This document shows positions 12,101 to 17,687 of a stretch of 24,956 nucleotides of DNA, piece after piece. Location: positions 1 through 24,956 of the IMG/VR virus record IMGVR_UViG_3300024264_000162, one strand, 5' to 3'. A model generated the notes under the pieces. It was not told the DNA's origin. It saw only the letters and a list, made by a program, of their open reading frames with translations, and did not search any database. Source of the DNA: a virus. How positions within the stretch are numbered: position 1 is the first letter of the stretch; each line of letters starts with the position of its first letter. The position numbers were made by a program, and so were the translations under genes.

Positions 12101-12198
12101 TGTGCCACTTCCCCGACTGGCACAAGAGGGCATTAGAAGACCTTATAAGACCCATAGAGAGACCTTATGAGTGTGACAGTCGGGGAAGTGGCACACTA
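12098..12198. repeat. 22-bp perfect inverted repeat (long stem-loop)
   Basis: The arms at 12098-12119 and 12177-12198 are exact inverted copies (core GTGCCACTTCCCCGACTG). One mismatch further in, CACA/TGTG adds four more pairs. The loop (about 47 nt) contains a near-duplicate AGACCTTATAAG / AGACCTTATGAG. The right arm contains AGTGGCACA, the upstream element of the following promoter; the left arm is the same element reversed. It would fold into the strongest hairpin of the window, either as a terminator without a T-run or as DNA with two opposed element copies. Confidence 0.85.
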
Positions 12199-12229
12199 GA
12201 TGGTCACAGACCTCAAAATCGTGTATTGT
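12187..12229 (+). promoter_or_regulatory. promoter module G1
   Basis: AGTGGCACA (12187-12195) is 37 nt before TATTGT (12224-12229). ACAGACCTCAAAATCGTG precedes the -10 and the leader is AGTTAAGTCATCAGGAATTC, both shared with G2 and G3. The element lies in the right arm of the long inverted repeat. It drives the gene at 12259. Confidence 0.72.
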
Positions 12230-12258
12230 AGTTAAGTCATCAGGAATTCATCCCAAAA

Positions 12259-12426
12259 ATGATTAACAACGACACACTTGAGATGTTAATGAGTCGTGAA
12301 CAATTGATGGAAGATATCATCGCAATTGTTGATGGTGAACTTGGTGGCATTATAAGTGATCGATTGAGTGATGAATTGACAACGCGACTATGTGATGCTG
12401 TCTGTAAGAATTTCCCTGCTAAGTAA
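12259..12426 (+). CDS. small acidic phage protein (55 aa)
   Basis: Starts MINNDTLEMLMSREQLMEDI and ends CDAVCKNFPAK. Two helices with ELGGIISDRLSDELTTRLCDAV. The leader CATCAGGAATTCATCCCAAAAATG places a GGA purine run before the start. The stop lies in the conserved AAGTAACACT tail. First gene of the cassette-like array. Confidence 0.7.
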   Translation: MINNDTLEMLMSREQLMEDIIAIVDGELGGIISDRLSDELTTRLCDAVCKNFPAK

Positions 12427-12437
12427 CACTAACTGTG

Positions 12438-12454
12438 GTATCACTAAATGATAC
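12438..12454 (+). repeat. GTATCA hairpin at the module start (copy 1)
   Basis: GGTATCACTAAATGATACC (12437-12455) folds into a 7-bp stem with a CTAAA loop. Other copies are at 14420-14438 and 15627-15645, where the outer pair is A-T instead of G-C, a compensating change. No T-run follows. At 15035-15051 the left part is replaced by GGGGAG/CTCCCC, keeping a hairpin at the same place. Confidence 0.65.
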
Positions 12455-12481
12455 CCAGGTCAGCTGCCTCCCAATCGGTAA

Positions 12482-12524
12482 AGTGTCACAAGGTCACGGC
12501 ACAGACCTCAAAATCGTGTATTGT
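12482..12524 (+). promoter_or_regulatory. promoter module G2
   Basis: AGTGTCACA (12482-12490), stem AGGTC/GACCT, TATTGT at 12519-12524; spacing 37 nt. Leader AGTTAAGTCATCAGGAATTC. The gene starts at ATG 12550. The module is open in the reading frame of the gene, so an automatic start could wrongly be set at 12448. Confidence 0.75.
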
Positions 12525-12549
12525 AGTTAAGTCATCAGGAATTCATCAA

Positions 12550-12768
12550 ATGAGTATGTTCAATGTCCGGGACGAAGCAATTGGTAGGTTAGCATCAGGT
12601 TTCGTAAAAGAGTTTGCTGAGTTTGCTGCAGGAGATGAGAGAATGCATGAGTTAATGATGGATCTTGCCTCAGAGTTTGTTGAGACTAATCTTCCAATTG
12701 TAAAGGAAGATGATTCTATCGATGTTGCTCATGAGTTAATGATGGGCATCACGATTCGTACTGTGTGA
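12550..12768 (+). CDS. small acidic phage protein (72 aa)
   Basis: Starts MSMFNVRDEAIGRLASGFVK. Helical and acidic (EFAEFAAGDERMHELMMDLASEFVE), with HELMM occurring twice. I place the start at 12550, downstream of the TATTGT promoter; upstream in-frame codons merely translate the regulatory repeat. Unknown function. Confidence 0.75.
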   Translation: MSMFNVRDEAIGRLASGFVKEFAEFAAGDERMHELMMDLASEFVETNLPIVKEDDSIDVAHELMMGITIRTV

Positions 12769-12778
12769 CAGTCAAGGA

Positions 12779-12821
12779 ACTATCACAAGGTTCCGGCACA
12801 GACCTCAAAATCGTGTATTGT
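12779..12821 (+). promoter_or_regulatory. promoter module G3
   Basis: ACTATCACA (12779-12787) occupies the element position, 37 nt before TATTGT (12816-12821). AGGTT...GACCT still pairs through a T-G wobble. The leader is identical to G1 and G2. It begins about 11 nt after the previous stop. Confidence 0.7.
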
Positions 12822-12846
12822 AGTTAAGTCATCAGGAATTCACCAA

Positions 12847-13086
12847 ATGCAAGGTTACAACGGTTGGGCAAATTGGGAGACCTGGAATGTTGCTCTCTGG
12901 ATCGGAAATGATCCTGGTTTGTATGAACTGGCATGTGACATTGCAAGAGATGGTGGAACTTACGGACACATGGTAAGTATCATCCACGATGCTGGAAGTA
13001 AAGAAACCCCAGATAGTTGTAAGTGGGACGATGTAAAGATAGACGGAATCGAGGTTAATAACATGATGAAAGAACTTATAGACTAA
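12847..13086 (+). CDS. conserved phage protein, YNGWANWETWNVALWI family
   Basis: 79 aa, starts MQGYNGWANWETWNVALWIG. The NGWxNWETWNVALWIxND motif is common in small phage and bacterial proteins of unknown function (I think the DUF7249 group, not checked). The C-terminal half is KWDDVKIDGIEVNNMMKELID. It is found in many marine phages, always as a small stand-alone protein. Driven by module G3; the stop overlaps the AAGTAACACT tail. Confidence 0.82.
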   Translation: MQGYNGWANWETWNVALWIGNDPGLYELACDIARDGGTYGHMVSIIHDAGSKETPDSCKWDDVKIDGIEVNNMMKELID

Positions 13087-13128
13087 GTAACACTTACTCA
13101 ACTCACACTAACTAACACTTTTTTTCAA

Positions 13129-13278
13129 ATGGATTACGACACTTTCGACACCGACATTTTCTCTGAGATTAATGATATGCCCGGTGAGATTTATGATGTG
13201 ATTGATTATAAAGAAGAGGGAGAAGATGATAAGAAGTTTGATGTAGAAGGTTACATTAACGGCAAACTAGATTACTAA
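13129..13278 (+). CDS. small very acidic protein (49 aa)
   Basis: Starts MDYDTFDTDIFSEINDMPGE; 20 of 49 residues are Asp or Glu. It follows a TTTTTTTCAA stretch and lacks its own module, so it is probably read through from G3. Ends in the AAGTAACACT tail. Unknown function. Confidence 0.6.
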   Translation: MDYDTFDTDIFSEINDMPGEIYDVIDYKEEGEDDKKFDVEGYINGKLDY

Positions 13279-13334
13279 GTAACACTCACTCACCTCCAAT
13301 TGACCCCTATAGTGTAACCACACACAGGCAACAC

Positions 13335-13772
13335 ATGAAATTTCAACTTAAGGTCAAACTTACCAAAAACGGTAAAACTTTTGCTAAAGGTAGTATTGTA
13401 ACAGAGGATCAAGTCTCTCGTTATGGTATCAACCAGGCATATCTTGAAAGTTACACCAAACCACGTAAAACGAAGGAGGTGTTTACATTAGACGAGGAGA
13501 ATCTACTTGTTGATTTGTATCTACAACACGCAGATCCTATCAACAAATCAGATAATCGCAAGTCTATTATTCATGATTATCGCAAGGAGTATGATACACA
13601 TTCAGACAATAGTTTGGAGATCTTTATCAATTCAATCAAACGAATTGATTTAGACTATCTTGCAGAAGGTATGGCACCTAATCGTAAGTTAGTCAAAAAG
13701 TTATCTGTTATCTATCCTGATAGGTTTATGACTTTAGATCAACTTGATTTGACTTTATCATTCAAGGATTGA
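13335..13772 (+). CDS. phage protein of unknown function (145 aa)
   Basis: Starts MKFQLKVKLTKNGKTFAKGS. The N-terminal 40 residues look like a beta domain with GSIVTEDQVSRYGINQAYLES. After KPRKTKEVFTLDEENLLVDLYL comes a helical part (SLEIFINSIKRIDLDYLAEGM) ending ...LDQLDLTLSFKD. The layout suggests a small DNA- or protein-binding helical domain fused to a beta module. A weak hairpin follows at 13781-13799. Confidence 0.78.
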   Translation: MKFQLKVKLTKNGKTFAKGSIVTEDQVSRYGINQAYLESYTKPRKTKEVFTLDEENLLVDLYLQHADPINKSDNRKSIIHDYRKEYDTHSDNSLEIFINSIKRIDLDYLAEGMAPNRKLVKKLSVIYPDRFMTLDQLDLTLSFKD

Positions 13773-13780
13773 TAACATGT

Positions 13781-13799
13781 AGGGGGATTACAACCCCCT
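13781..13799 (+). terminator. possible terminator hairpin
   Basis: AGGGGG (13781-13786), loop ATTACAA, CCCCCT (13794-13799). A strong 6-bp GC stem, but the following sequence GTATTATTG has no clean T-run, so efficiency is doubtful. It ends the 13335-13772 gene. Confidence 0.55.
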
Positions 13800-13832
13800 G
13801 TATTATTGTGACTCACCTCATTATCTAACATC

Positions 13833-14000
13833 ATGCTCAAAGGACAAGTTTTAAAAATCGTTGGTGAAACTGCAAGAGACGTTGATCCTAACATGACAAG
13901 ATTGGAGAAGTTTGAAGTATTTTGCCGTGTATGTGATGGATTACTTAAAGATGGTAGAATTAGTTCTGCTAAACATCATGCATGGACAAACCCTTTTTAA
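13833..14000 (+). CDS. small phage protein (55 aa)
   Basis: Starts MLKGQVLKIVGETARDVDPN and ends SSAKHHAWTNPF. Helical with FEVFCRVCDGLLKDGRI. No module of its own upstream. The region after it carries a conserved AAGTAACAC tail at 14018. Confidence 0.65.
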   Translation: MLKGQVLKIVGETARDVDPNMTRLEKFEVFCRVCDGLLKDGRISSAKHHAWTNPF

Positions 14001-14059
14001 CACTTAAGAAAAACACTAAGTAACACAAACCGGTCGGCCGCGAGTGGACAGTTGGTCAA

Positions 14060-14102
14060 AGTGGCACAAGGTCACGGCACAGACCTCAAAATAGTGTATT
14101 AT
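14060..14102 (+). promoter_or_regulatory. promoter module G4
   Basis: AGTGGCACA (14060-14068), AGGTC/GACCT stem, TATTAT at 14097-14102; spacing 37 nt. Preceded by the conserved block GGTCGGCCGCGAGTGGACAG. The leader AGAGTCAAAGGAATTTACC is a variant of the G5 leader. ATAGTG replaces ATCGTG before the -10. Confidence 0.72.
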
Positions 14103-14136
14103 TAAAGAGTCAAAGGAATTTACCAAAGGAACAACA

Positions 14137-14409
14137 ATGACTTCAGTTTATCTAGTTTTTGAAATCCAGTATGAAAGCGATGATTATGAAAGCTTTGAAA
14201 TTCCTATGCTGGACTCAGACCATACTAAGACTTTCCTTACGTTAAAGGATGCGGAGGATTACCTTGAAGAGATGAAGGTTAAGGAAATGCCTCGTCTTTT
14301 AGAACTTGCAAAGAAGTGGGAATACAAAAAAACTACTTATGATGAGTTGAATGATAGGTTTGGCGTAGAGCATGAGTTGGAGATCAAAGAATTAGTTCTC
14401 ACTAAGTAA
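14137..14409 (+). CDS. acidic phage protein (90 aa)
   Basis: Starts MTSVYLVFEIQYESDDYESF. Begins with a strand-rich part (VYLVFEIQYESDDYESFEIPM) followed by a long charged helix (LKDAEDYLEEMKVKEMPRLLELAKKWEYKK). The stop lies in the AAGTAACACT tail. Driven by G4. Function unknown. Confidence 0.75.
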   Translation: MTSVYLVFEIQYESDDYESFEIPMLDSDHTKTFLTLKDAEDYLEEMKVKEMPRLLELAKKWEYKKTTYDELNDRFGVEHELEIKELVLTK

Positions 14410-14468
14410 CACTCACTGTAGTATCACTAAATGATACTCAGGTCAGCCGCGAGTGGACAGTCGGACAA

Positions 14469-14511
14469 AGTGGCACAAGGTCACGGCACAGACCTCAAAA
14501 TCGTGTATTGT
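14469..14511 (+). promoter_or_regulatory. promoter module G5
   Basis: AGTGGCACA (14469-14477), AGGTC/GACCT stem, TATTGT (14506-14511), spacing 37 nt, leader AGAAGGGTCAAAGAAATTC. Preceded by the hairpin AGTATCACTAAATGATACT (14420-14438) and CAGGTCAGCCGCGAGTGGAC: the most complete copy of the module. Confidence 0.78.
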
Positions 14512-14539
14512 AGAAGGGTCAAAGAAATTCACCTCTCAA

Positions 14540-14818
14540 ATGCCACAATTCTCCAAAGCATACAACATCGAAGGTCAAATGATTATTCGTGATAATGAGA
14601 CTGGCAAGACAGCATTATCACTAATGGAAGACCCTAATTTCAAATCAGCAATGGGGGGTTTGTATAATTTTGTGGGTGAAATGGATGCTGATTTAGATAT
14701 GGCATACGATTGGATTGTTGAACAGGTAGAAGGTTGCAATTCTTTCGTGCATGATATATGGGCATGGGATTGTTTCTATGAAGTTTATGGTAAAGTTGCT
14801 CTAGAGCACATTATGTAA
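14540..14818 (+). CDS. acidic phage protein (92 aa)
   Basis: Starts MPQFSKAYNIEGQMIIRDNE. Contains GLYNFVGEMDADLDMAYDWIVEQVEGCNSFVHDIWAWDCFYEVYG: helical, acidic and aromatic-rich. The start at 14540 follows the shared leader; the longer frame from 14453 only reads the regulatory repeat. Unknown function. Confidence 0.75.
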   Translation: MPQFSKAYNIEGQMIIRDNETGKTALSLMEDPNFKSAMGGLYNFVGEMDADLDMAYDWIVEQVEGCNSFVHDIWAWDCFYEVYGKVALEHIM

Positions 14819-14854
14819 GTAACACCTACTCATTCACTCACTAACTAACACTTA

Positions 14855-15028
14855 ATGAACATTTCTGGCACTAACTTAAGAATGGCACTTGTAGACCGTA
14901 GAGGTGAACTTATCAGGTGTAGTTCTATTACGAAAGATAATACTTTCGATGAACAGATTGCTACTCTTGATGATATCATCGAACAGATTTGGATGGCAAA
15001 GAATGTAGAACTCACAGTCGTTAATTAA
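14855..15028 (+). CDS. small phage protein (57 aa)
   Basis: Starts MNISGTNLRMALVDRRGELI. Beta hairpin (LRMALVDRRGELIRCSSI) then an acidic helix (FDEQIATLDDIIEQIWMAK) and a terminal strand (VELTVVN). No promoter module directly upstream, so it is likely co-transcribed with the preceding gene. Confidence 0.65.
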   Translation: MNISGTNLRMALVDRRGELIRCSSITKDNTFDEQIATLDDIIEQIWMAKNVELTVVN

Positions 15029-15034
15029 CACTTA

Positions 15035-15051
15035 GGGGAGGCAATCTCCCC
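15035..15051 (+). terminator. GGGGAG hairpin replacing the module hairpin
   Basis: GGGGAG (15035-15040), loop GCAAT, CTCCCC (15046-15051), then ACTAAATGATACTCAGG, which is the right part of the usual GTATCA hairpin. A different, stronger stem has replaced the left arm. No T-run follows. Confidence 0.55.
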
Positions 15052-15093
15052 ACTAAATGATACTCAGGTCAGCCGCGAGTAGACAATCGGATA

Positions 15094-15136
15094 GGTGTCA
15101 CAAGGTTCCGGCACAGACCTCAAAATCATGTATTGT
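15094..15136 (+). promoter_or_regulatory. promoter module G6
   Basis: GGTGTCACA (15094-15102), AGGTT...GACCT wobble stem, TATTGT (15131-15136), spacing 37 nt. Unlike other copies it reads ATCATG instead of ATCGTG before the -10, which creates an in-frame ATG at 15128. Leader AGAAGGGTCAAAGAA. Confidence 0.72.
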
Positions 15137-15151
15137 AGAAGGGTCAAAGAA

Positions 15152-15322
15152 ACGAGTTCAATTTTGCTTTACACTGTTCACTGTCCAGCACTTAACGAAA
15201 CTGAGAATTGCTCCTCTCAGGATCATGCAATCGATGTTGCTTATTCGATGTATAGTGAGTCTAATTCCACTGTCTGGGTTGAAGATTACCTCGGACATAC
15301 TGTTATCGAATTGGGAGACTGA
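15152..15322 (+). CDS. small acidic phage protein with no ATG start (56 aa)
   Basis: From ACG 15152 the protein reads (M)SSILLYTVHCPALNETENCS and continues DHAIDVAYSMYSESNSTVWVEDYLGHTVIELGD. The leader of G5 would place an ATG near here, but the codon at the expected position is ACG, and no ATG follows until SMYSE. The in-frame ATGs at 15095 and 15128 lie at or upstream of the -10 hexamer. Either ACG (or the later TTG) is used, or the gene is a start-codon mutant, or translation depends on read-through transcripts using 15128. Confidence 0.55.
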   Translation, partial: TSSILLYTVHCPALNETENCSSQDHAIDVAYSMYSESNSTVWVEDYLGHTVIELGD

Positions 15323-15361
15323 TTTACTCACTGTTTAACACTTTCTTTCTTCATTAACATC

Positions 15362-15616
15362 ATGGCAAATCAGTTCTATTCACTCAAAGCACTCAAAGCA
15401 AGGGTAGAAAATCTTATCGAACAACAGGGAGAAGATGCACCTTGTTCGGCATGGATTTACACTAGCGAAGATGTTGTAAAGTATGATGATAATGGAGATG
15501 AGGTACAACAAACTGATGAAATCTGTGAGACAGTGTTAATCAACTTACAAGACTACGATTTCATCTATCAGGCAATTGGTGATGCTATTGATACAGAACT
15601 CGGTGAGGTTAAGTAA
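15362..15616 (+). CDS. acidic phage protein (84 aa)
   Basis: Starts MANQFYSLKALKARVENLIE. Helix then CSAWIYTSEDVVKYDDNGDEVQQTDEICETVLINLQDYDFIYQAIGDAID, an alternating strand/helix pattern. The stop is in the AAGTAACACT tail. No module directly upstream. Unknown function. Confidence 0.72.
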   Translation: MANQFYSLKALKARVENLIEQQGEDAPCSAWIYTSEDVVKYDDNGDEVQQTDEICETVLINLQDYDFIYQAIGDAIDTELGEVK

Positions 15617-15675
15617 CACTAACTGTAGTATCACTAAATGATACTCAGGTCGGCCGCGAGTAGACAGTTGGACAA

Positions 15676-15718
15676 AGTGGCACAAGCACACGGCACAGAC
15701 CTCAAAATCGTGTATTGT
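15676..15718 (+). promoter_or_regulatory. promoter module G7
   Basis: AGTGGCACA (15676-15684), TATTGT (15713-15718), spacing 37 nt. The stem position AGCAC no longer pairs well with GACCT, and the leader after the -10 differs (AGAAGTGGAGGGGACAGC). Preceded by the hairpin copy at 15627-15645 and GGTCGGCCGCGAG. Last copy of the series. Confidence 0.72.
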
Positions 15719-15776
15719 ATAGAAGTGGAGGGGACAGCACCTCACCACACCTCTCAGACCTTTCTACCTGCCTCTC

Positions 15777-16094
15777 ATGCGCAAAATCGAAACCCAGATG
15801 ATCGCAGCAGTTCAGAACGATGAACGATGGTCATCTGCCAATACGACTGTTATCCCCGGTTGGGAAGGCACCTCTGATGTGTATCTCCACGGAAACAAAA
15901 TCGCAACCGTTGGTGATACCTGGATTCAAATCTTTGACGGTGGCAGACAATCAAAGACTACCAAGTCACGTTTGAATGCTTTACTTTCTGCCTTCGGAAT
16001 GGACGGTGAATATGTTTTTCAAAAGAACTTTCAGTGGTTCGTTAACTATCAAGGTTCTCCAATTCCTTTCTTTGACGGTATGCGTCTTGCATGA
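15777..16094 (+). CDS. conserved cyanophage protein (105 aa)
   Basis: Starts MRKIETQMIAAVQNDERWSS and continues ANTTVIPGWEGTSDVYLHGNKIATVGD. This family of small early proteins is frequent in cyanophages and marine podoviruses (MRKIExQMxxAI...W..ANT.V......SxVYLHGN.IA). A strand-rich middle and the KTTKSRLNALLSAF helix follow; function unknown. First gene after the last module. Confidence 0.82.
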   Translation: MRKIETQMIAAVQNDERWSSANTTVIPGWEGTSDVYLHGNKIATVGDTWIQIFDGGRQSKTTKSRLNALLSAFGMDGEYVFQKNFQWFVNYQGSPIPFFDGMRLA

Positions 16095-16168
16095 TTAAAA
16101 CCAAAAAAGAATGGGCATCAATCTATGCCCAATTCTACTCAATTATTCTCATTCTCATCATTCTCTAA
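16091..16168 (+). CDS. short hydrophobic-tailed peptide (25 aa)
   Basis: MIKTKKEWASIYAQFYSIIL with a tail LIIL. A basic N-terminus and a C-terminal hydrophobic segment of about 15 residues suggest membrane insertion. ATGA overlap upstream and TAAATG abutment downstream make translation plausible despite the length. Confidence 0.45.
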   Translation: MIKTKKEWASIYAQFYSIILILIIL

Positions 16169-17080
16169 ATGCAAAACAAGCACATCGAACATCCCGAAGA
16201 TTCTATTCTCACCGGAGATTTAAGTGCTCTTGATTGTCTACGTAACGAAGGCAATCTGTCAGTGAAAATGGACGGAGCACCTGCAATCGTATGGGGAGAG
16301 AATCCTGCGACGGGTAATTTCTTCGTTGGTACTAAGTCAGTTTTTAACAAAGTAAAGATCAAAATCAACGAATCGCATCAGGATATTGATGCTAACCATA
16401 CGGGCAACGTTGCAACAATTCTCCATAAGTGCCTTGACTATCTTCCACAAAACGGAGGTATCTTTCAGGGGGACTTTATCGGATTCGGTGGCACTGATGA
16501 ATACACACCGAACACAATCACCTATCAGTTCGATAACATTGTAGAAGAGGAAATAATTGTTGCCCCTCATACGTATTACACAGCAGAGAGTGATTTAAGG
16601 GATGCAATCGCACACCCAATGAACTTCACTATTACAGACACATTCTATTGTAAGTTTGTGAAACCAAGAGCAACGATTGCGTCTGGTTTGTATGATGATG
16701 GTCTGAAGAGATTTCATGACTTAGACGACGTAATTGCCTTTGCTAAGGTAATGGCACAGAATGTTGAGTTTGTATCAGATAAGGATGCCAAACTGATTAA
16801 ACAGGAACTTAACTCTTGCATTCGTGAGAATCGTCCTGTCATTGCTTCCACCTTTATGAATGAGAATCTCATCAGTTTCTGGTTGTTAGTTAAGTCGATA
16901 AAAGAAGATGCTATCTATCTCTGTCGGAATAATGGTCCAAAGGCATACATCGGGCAGACCCCAATCGGTGGTGAGGGTTATGTCTACTCTAATGAGTACG
17001 GTACATTTAAGTTAGTCAATCGTGAGCAGTTCAGTTATGCCAACTTCAGCAACAATAAGTTCCAAAGTGTAGACAAATAA
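16169..17080 (+). CDS. ligase-like nucleotidyltransferase domain protein
   Basis: 303 aa. SVKMDGAPAIVWG (31-43) contains Lys33-x-Asp-Gly, the AMP-accepting motif I of the DNA/RNA ligase and capping-enzyme superfamily. IFQGDFIGF (98-106) fits motif III, GGEGYVYS (267-274) resembles motif IV (EG-V), and GTFKLVNREQF (278-288) resembles motif V (K-x-K). The order and spacing suit this fold. I recall related phage proteins described only as conserved hypothetical (possibly DUF6267, not checked). It could be an RNA or DNA ligase, but no C-terminal OB domain is visible, so a stand-alone nucleotidyltransferase or a divergent RNA ligase is as likely. Confidence 0.68.
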   Translation: MQNKHIEHPEDSILTGDLSALDCLRNEGNLSVKMDGAPAIVWGENPATGNFFVGTKSVFNKVKIKINESHQDIDANHTGNVATILHKCLDYLPQNGGIFQGDFIGFGGTDEYTPNTITYQFDNIVEEEIIVAPHTYYTAESDLRDAIAHPMNFTITDTFYCKFVKPRATIASGLYDDGLKRFHDLDDVIAFAKVMAQNVEFVSDKDAKLIKQELNSCIRENRPVIASTFMNENLISFWLLVKSIKEDAIYLCRNNGPKAYIGQTPIGGEGYVYSNEYGTFKLVNREQFSYANFSNNKFQSVDK

Positions 17081-17087
17081 TCTTATC

Positions 17088-17147
17088 ACCCCCATCAGCA
17101 ACCCTTATCATTCAGGGGGTTGTCATGGGGGTCTGATGCTGTAGAAT
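17088..17147 (+). promoter_or_regulatory. two-tier hairpin followed by a -10 (TAGAAT)
   Basis: ACCCCCAT (17088-17095) pairs with ATGGGGGT (17125-17132), and inside it CAACCC (17099-17104) pairs with GGGTTG (17117-17122). TAGAAT at 17142-17147 could be a -10. The hairpin-then--10 design matches the other modules, but the AGTGKCACA element is missing. It probably ends the ligase-like gene and starts the 17173 gene. Confidence 0.55.
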
Positions 17148-17172
17148 ATGAAAGAACAAAGCAACCCACCCA

Positions 17173-17358
17173 ATGACGACCACCGAACTCAACGCAGCAA
17201 TCGCAGAGGGAAAATTCACCGTGACCCGTCTGCCCGTTCGCAAACCCCGTAAGGGTGAGGCAACTATGTCTCAGGTCGGCGGTGCTAAGACGGCATGGAG
17301 ACCCTCCGTAAAGGCAGGTCATGCGAACCGTCGCATCCGTAGTGGAGCACCTGTCTGA
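17173..17358 (+). CDS. small basic protein (61 aa)
   Basis: Starts MTTTELNAAIAEGKFTVTRL, then PVRKPRKGEATMSQVGGAKTAWRPSVKAGHANRRIRSGAPV. Very basic, Gly/Ala/Arg-rich C-terminus; a nucleic-acid-binding role would fit but is unproven. It has higher GC than the surrounding genes. Confidence 0.72.
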   Translation: MTTTELNAAIAEGKFTVTRLPVRKPRKGEATMSQVGGAKTAWRPSVKAGHANRRIRSGAPV

Positions 17359-17369
17359 GACATGTCTCA
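17356..17369. repeat. 14-bp perfect palindrome at a gene end
   Basis: TGAGACATGTCTCA is its own reverse complement. Its first three bases are the stop of the 17173 gene, and its centre contains ATG 17362. Possible operator or short terminator stem. Confidence 0.5.
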
Positions 17370-17403
17370 ACCCTGCCCGTCAATTAATTTTCTATTTTCT
17401 CTC

Positions 17404-17595
17404 ATGCGTTCTGACCTTATCTGGAATCAGTTTCTCACCTCTGCTGAATGGGATGGCACCGTCTCCTGGTTACAGGGTTTGCGGTTTGTTCATCATCTGG
17501 GTTTGCTAGATGACTTCATTGCCTCTCCATGGTGGGCACTGATGAACGAACGTTTAGATGCTGGCGAGTTAGGCACCTGGGTTCTAGAGAATTGA
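17404..17595 (+). CDS. small Trp-rich protein (63 aa)
   Basis: From ATG 17404 it reads MRSDLIWNQFLTSAEWDGTV and ends DAGELGTWVLEN, with six Trp. ATG 17362 in the same frame would add MSQPCPSINFLFSL from a pyrimidine-rich leader and the palindrome, so I prefer 17404, but either is possible. No function recognised. Confidence 0.62.
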   Translation: MRSDLIWNQFLTSAEWDGTVSWLQGLRFVHHLGLLDDFIASPWWALMNERLDAGELGTWVLEN

Positions 17596-17623
17596 CAGAT
17601 AGGGTCATTCGTTCGTGAACAGC

Positions 17624-17687
17624 AGTGGGGGGGTATATGCCCCCTTATGTTATGCGTTGCCGTGCCCGTATATAAAACCCCCCCACT
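17624..17687 (+). terminator. alternative G7/C7 hairpins in the spacer before 17761
   Basis: AGTGGGGGGGT (17624-17634) is perfectly complementary to ACCCCCCCACT (17677-17687). The same G run can instead pair with the nearer CCCCC at 17640-17644 (GGGGG TATAT GCCCCC). The two structures exclude each other, and neither is followed by a T-run. It lies in a 165-nt gene-free spacer (17596-17760) that otherwise holds only AT-rich sequence and GATAAT/TATATAAAA boxes before ATG 17761. It may end the early region or act as an attenuator. Confidence 0.6.

Larger units (their letters stand above)
12421..15620 (+). repeat. conserved gene-end tail AAGTAACACT, seven copies
   Basis: AAGTAACAC(T/C) occurs at 12421, 13085, 13277, 14018, 14404, 14817 and 15611, each at or just after a gene end and often followed by nACT. 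In some copies the gene's stop is the TAA inside the motif (AAG TAA); in others the stop is a TAA overlapping its first bases (TAA GTA ACA). The motif is therefore kept independently of reading frame, pointing to a DNA or RNA function such as a recombination seam or processing signal. Confidence 0.65.

Noticed and set aside
12448-12549. N-terminal extensions such as MIPRSAASQ or MILRSAASR in front of the genes at 12550, 14540 and 15152
   Set aside because: They are translations of the promoter module itself (TSKSCIV is the CAGACCTCAAAATCGTGTA region), lie upstream of the transcript start, and recur in front of unrelated proteins.
12421-15777. Integron-type cassette array
   Set aside because: No integrase and no attC-like folded sites; modules contain promoters, which integron cassettes usually lack. 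The PeSL comparison fits better.
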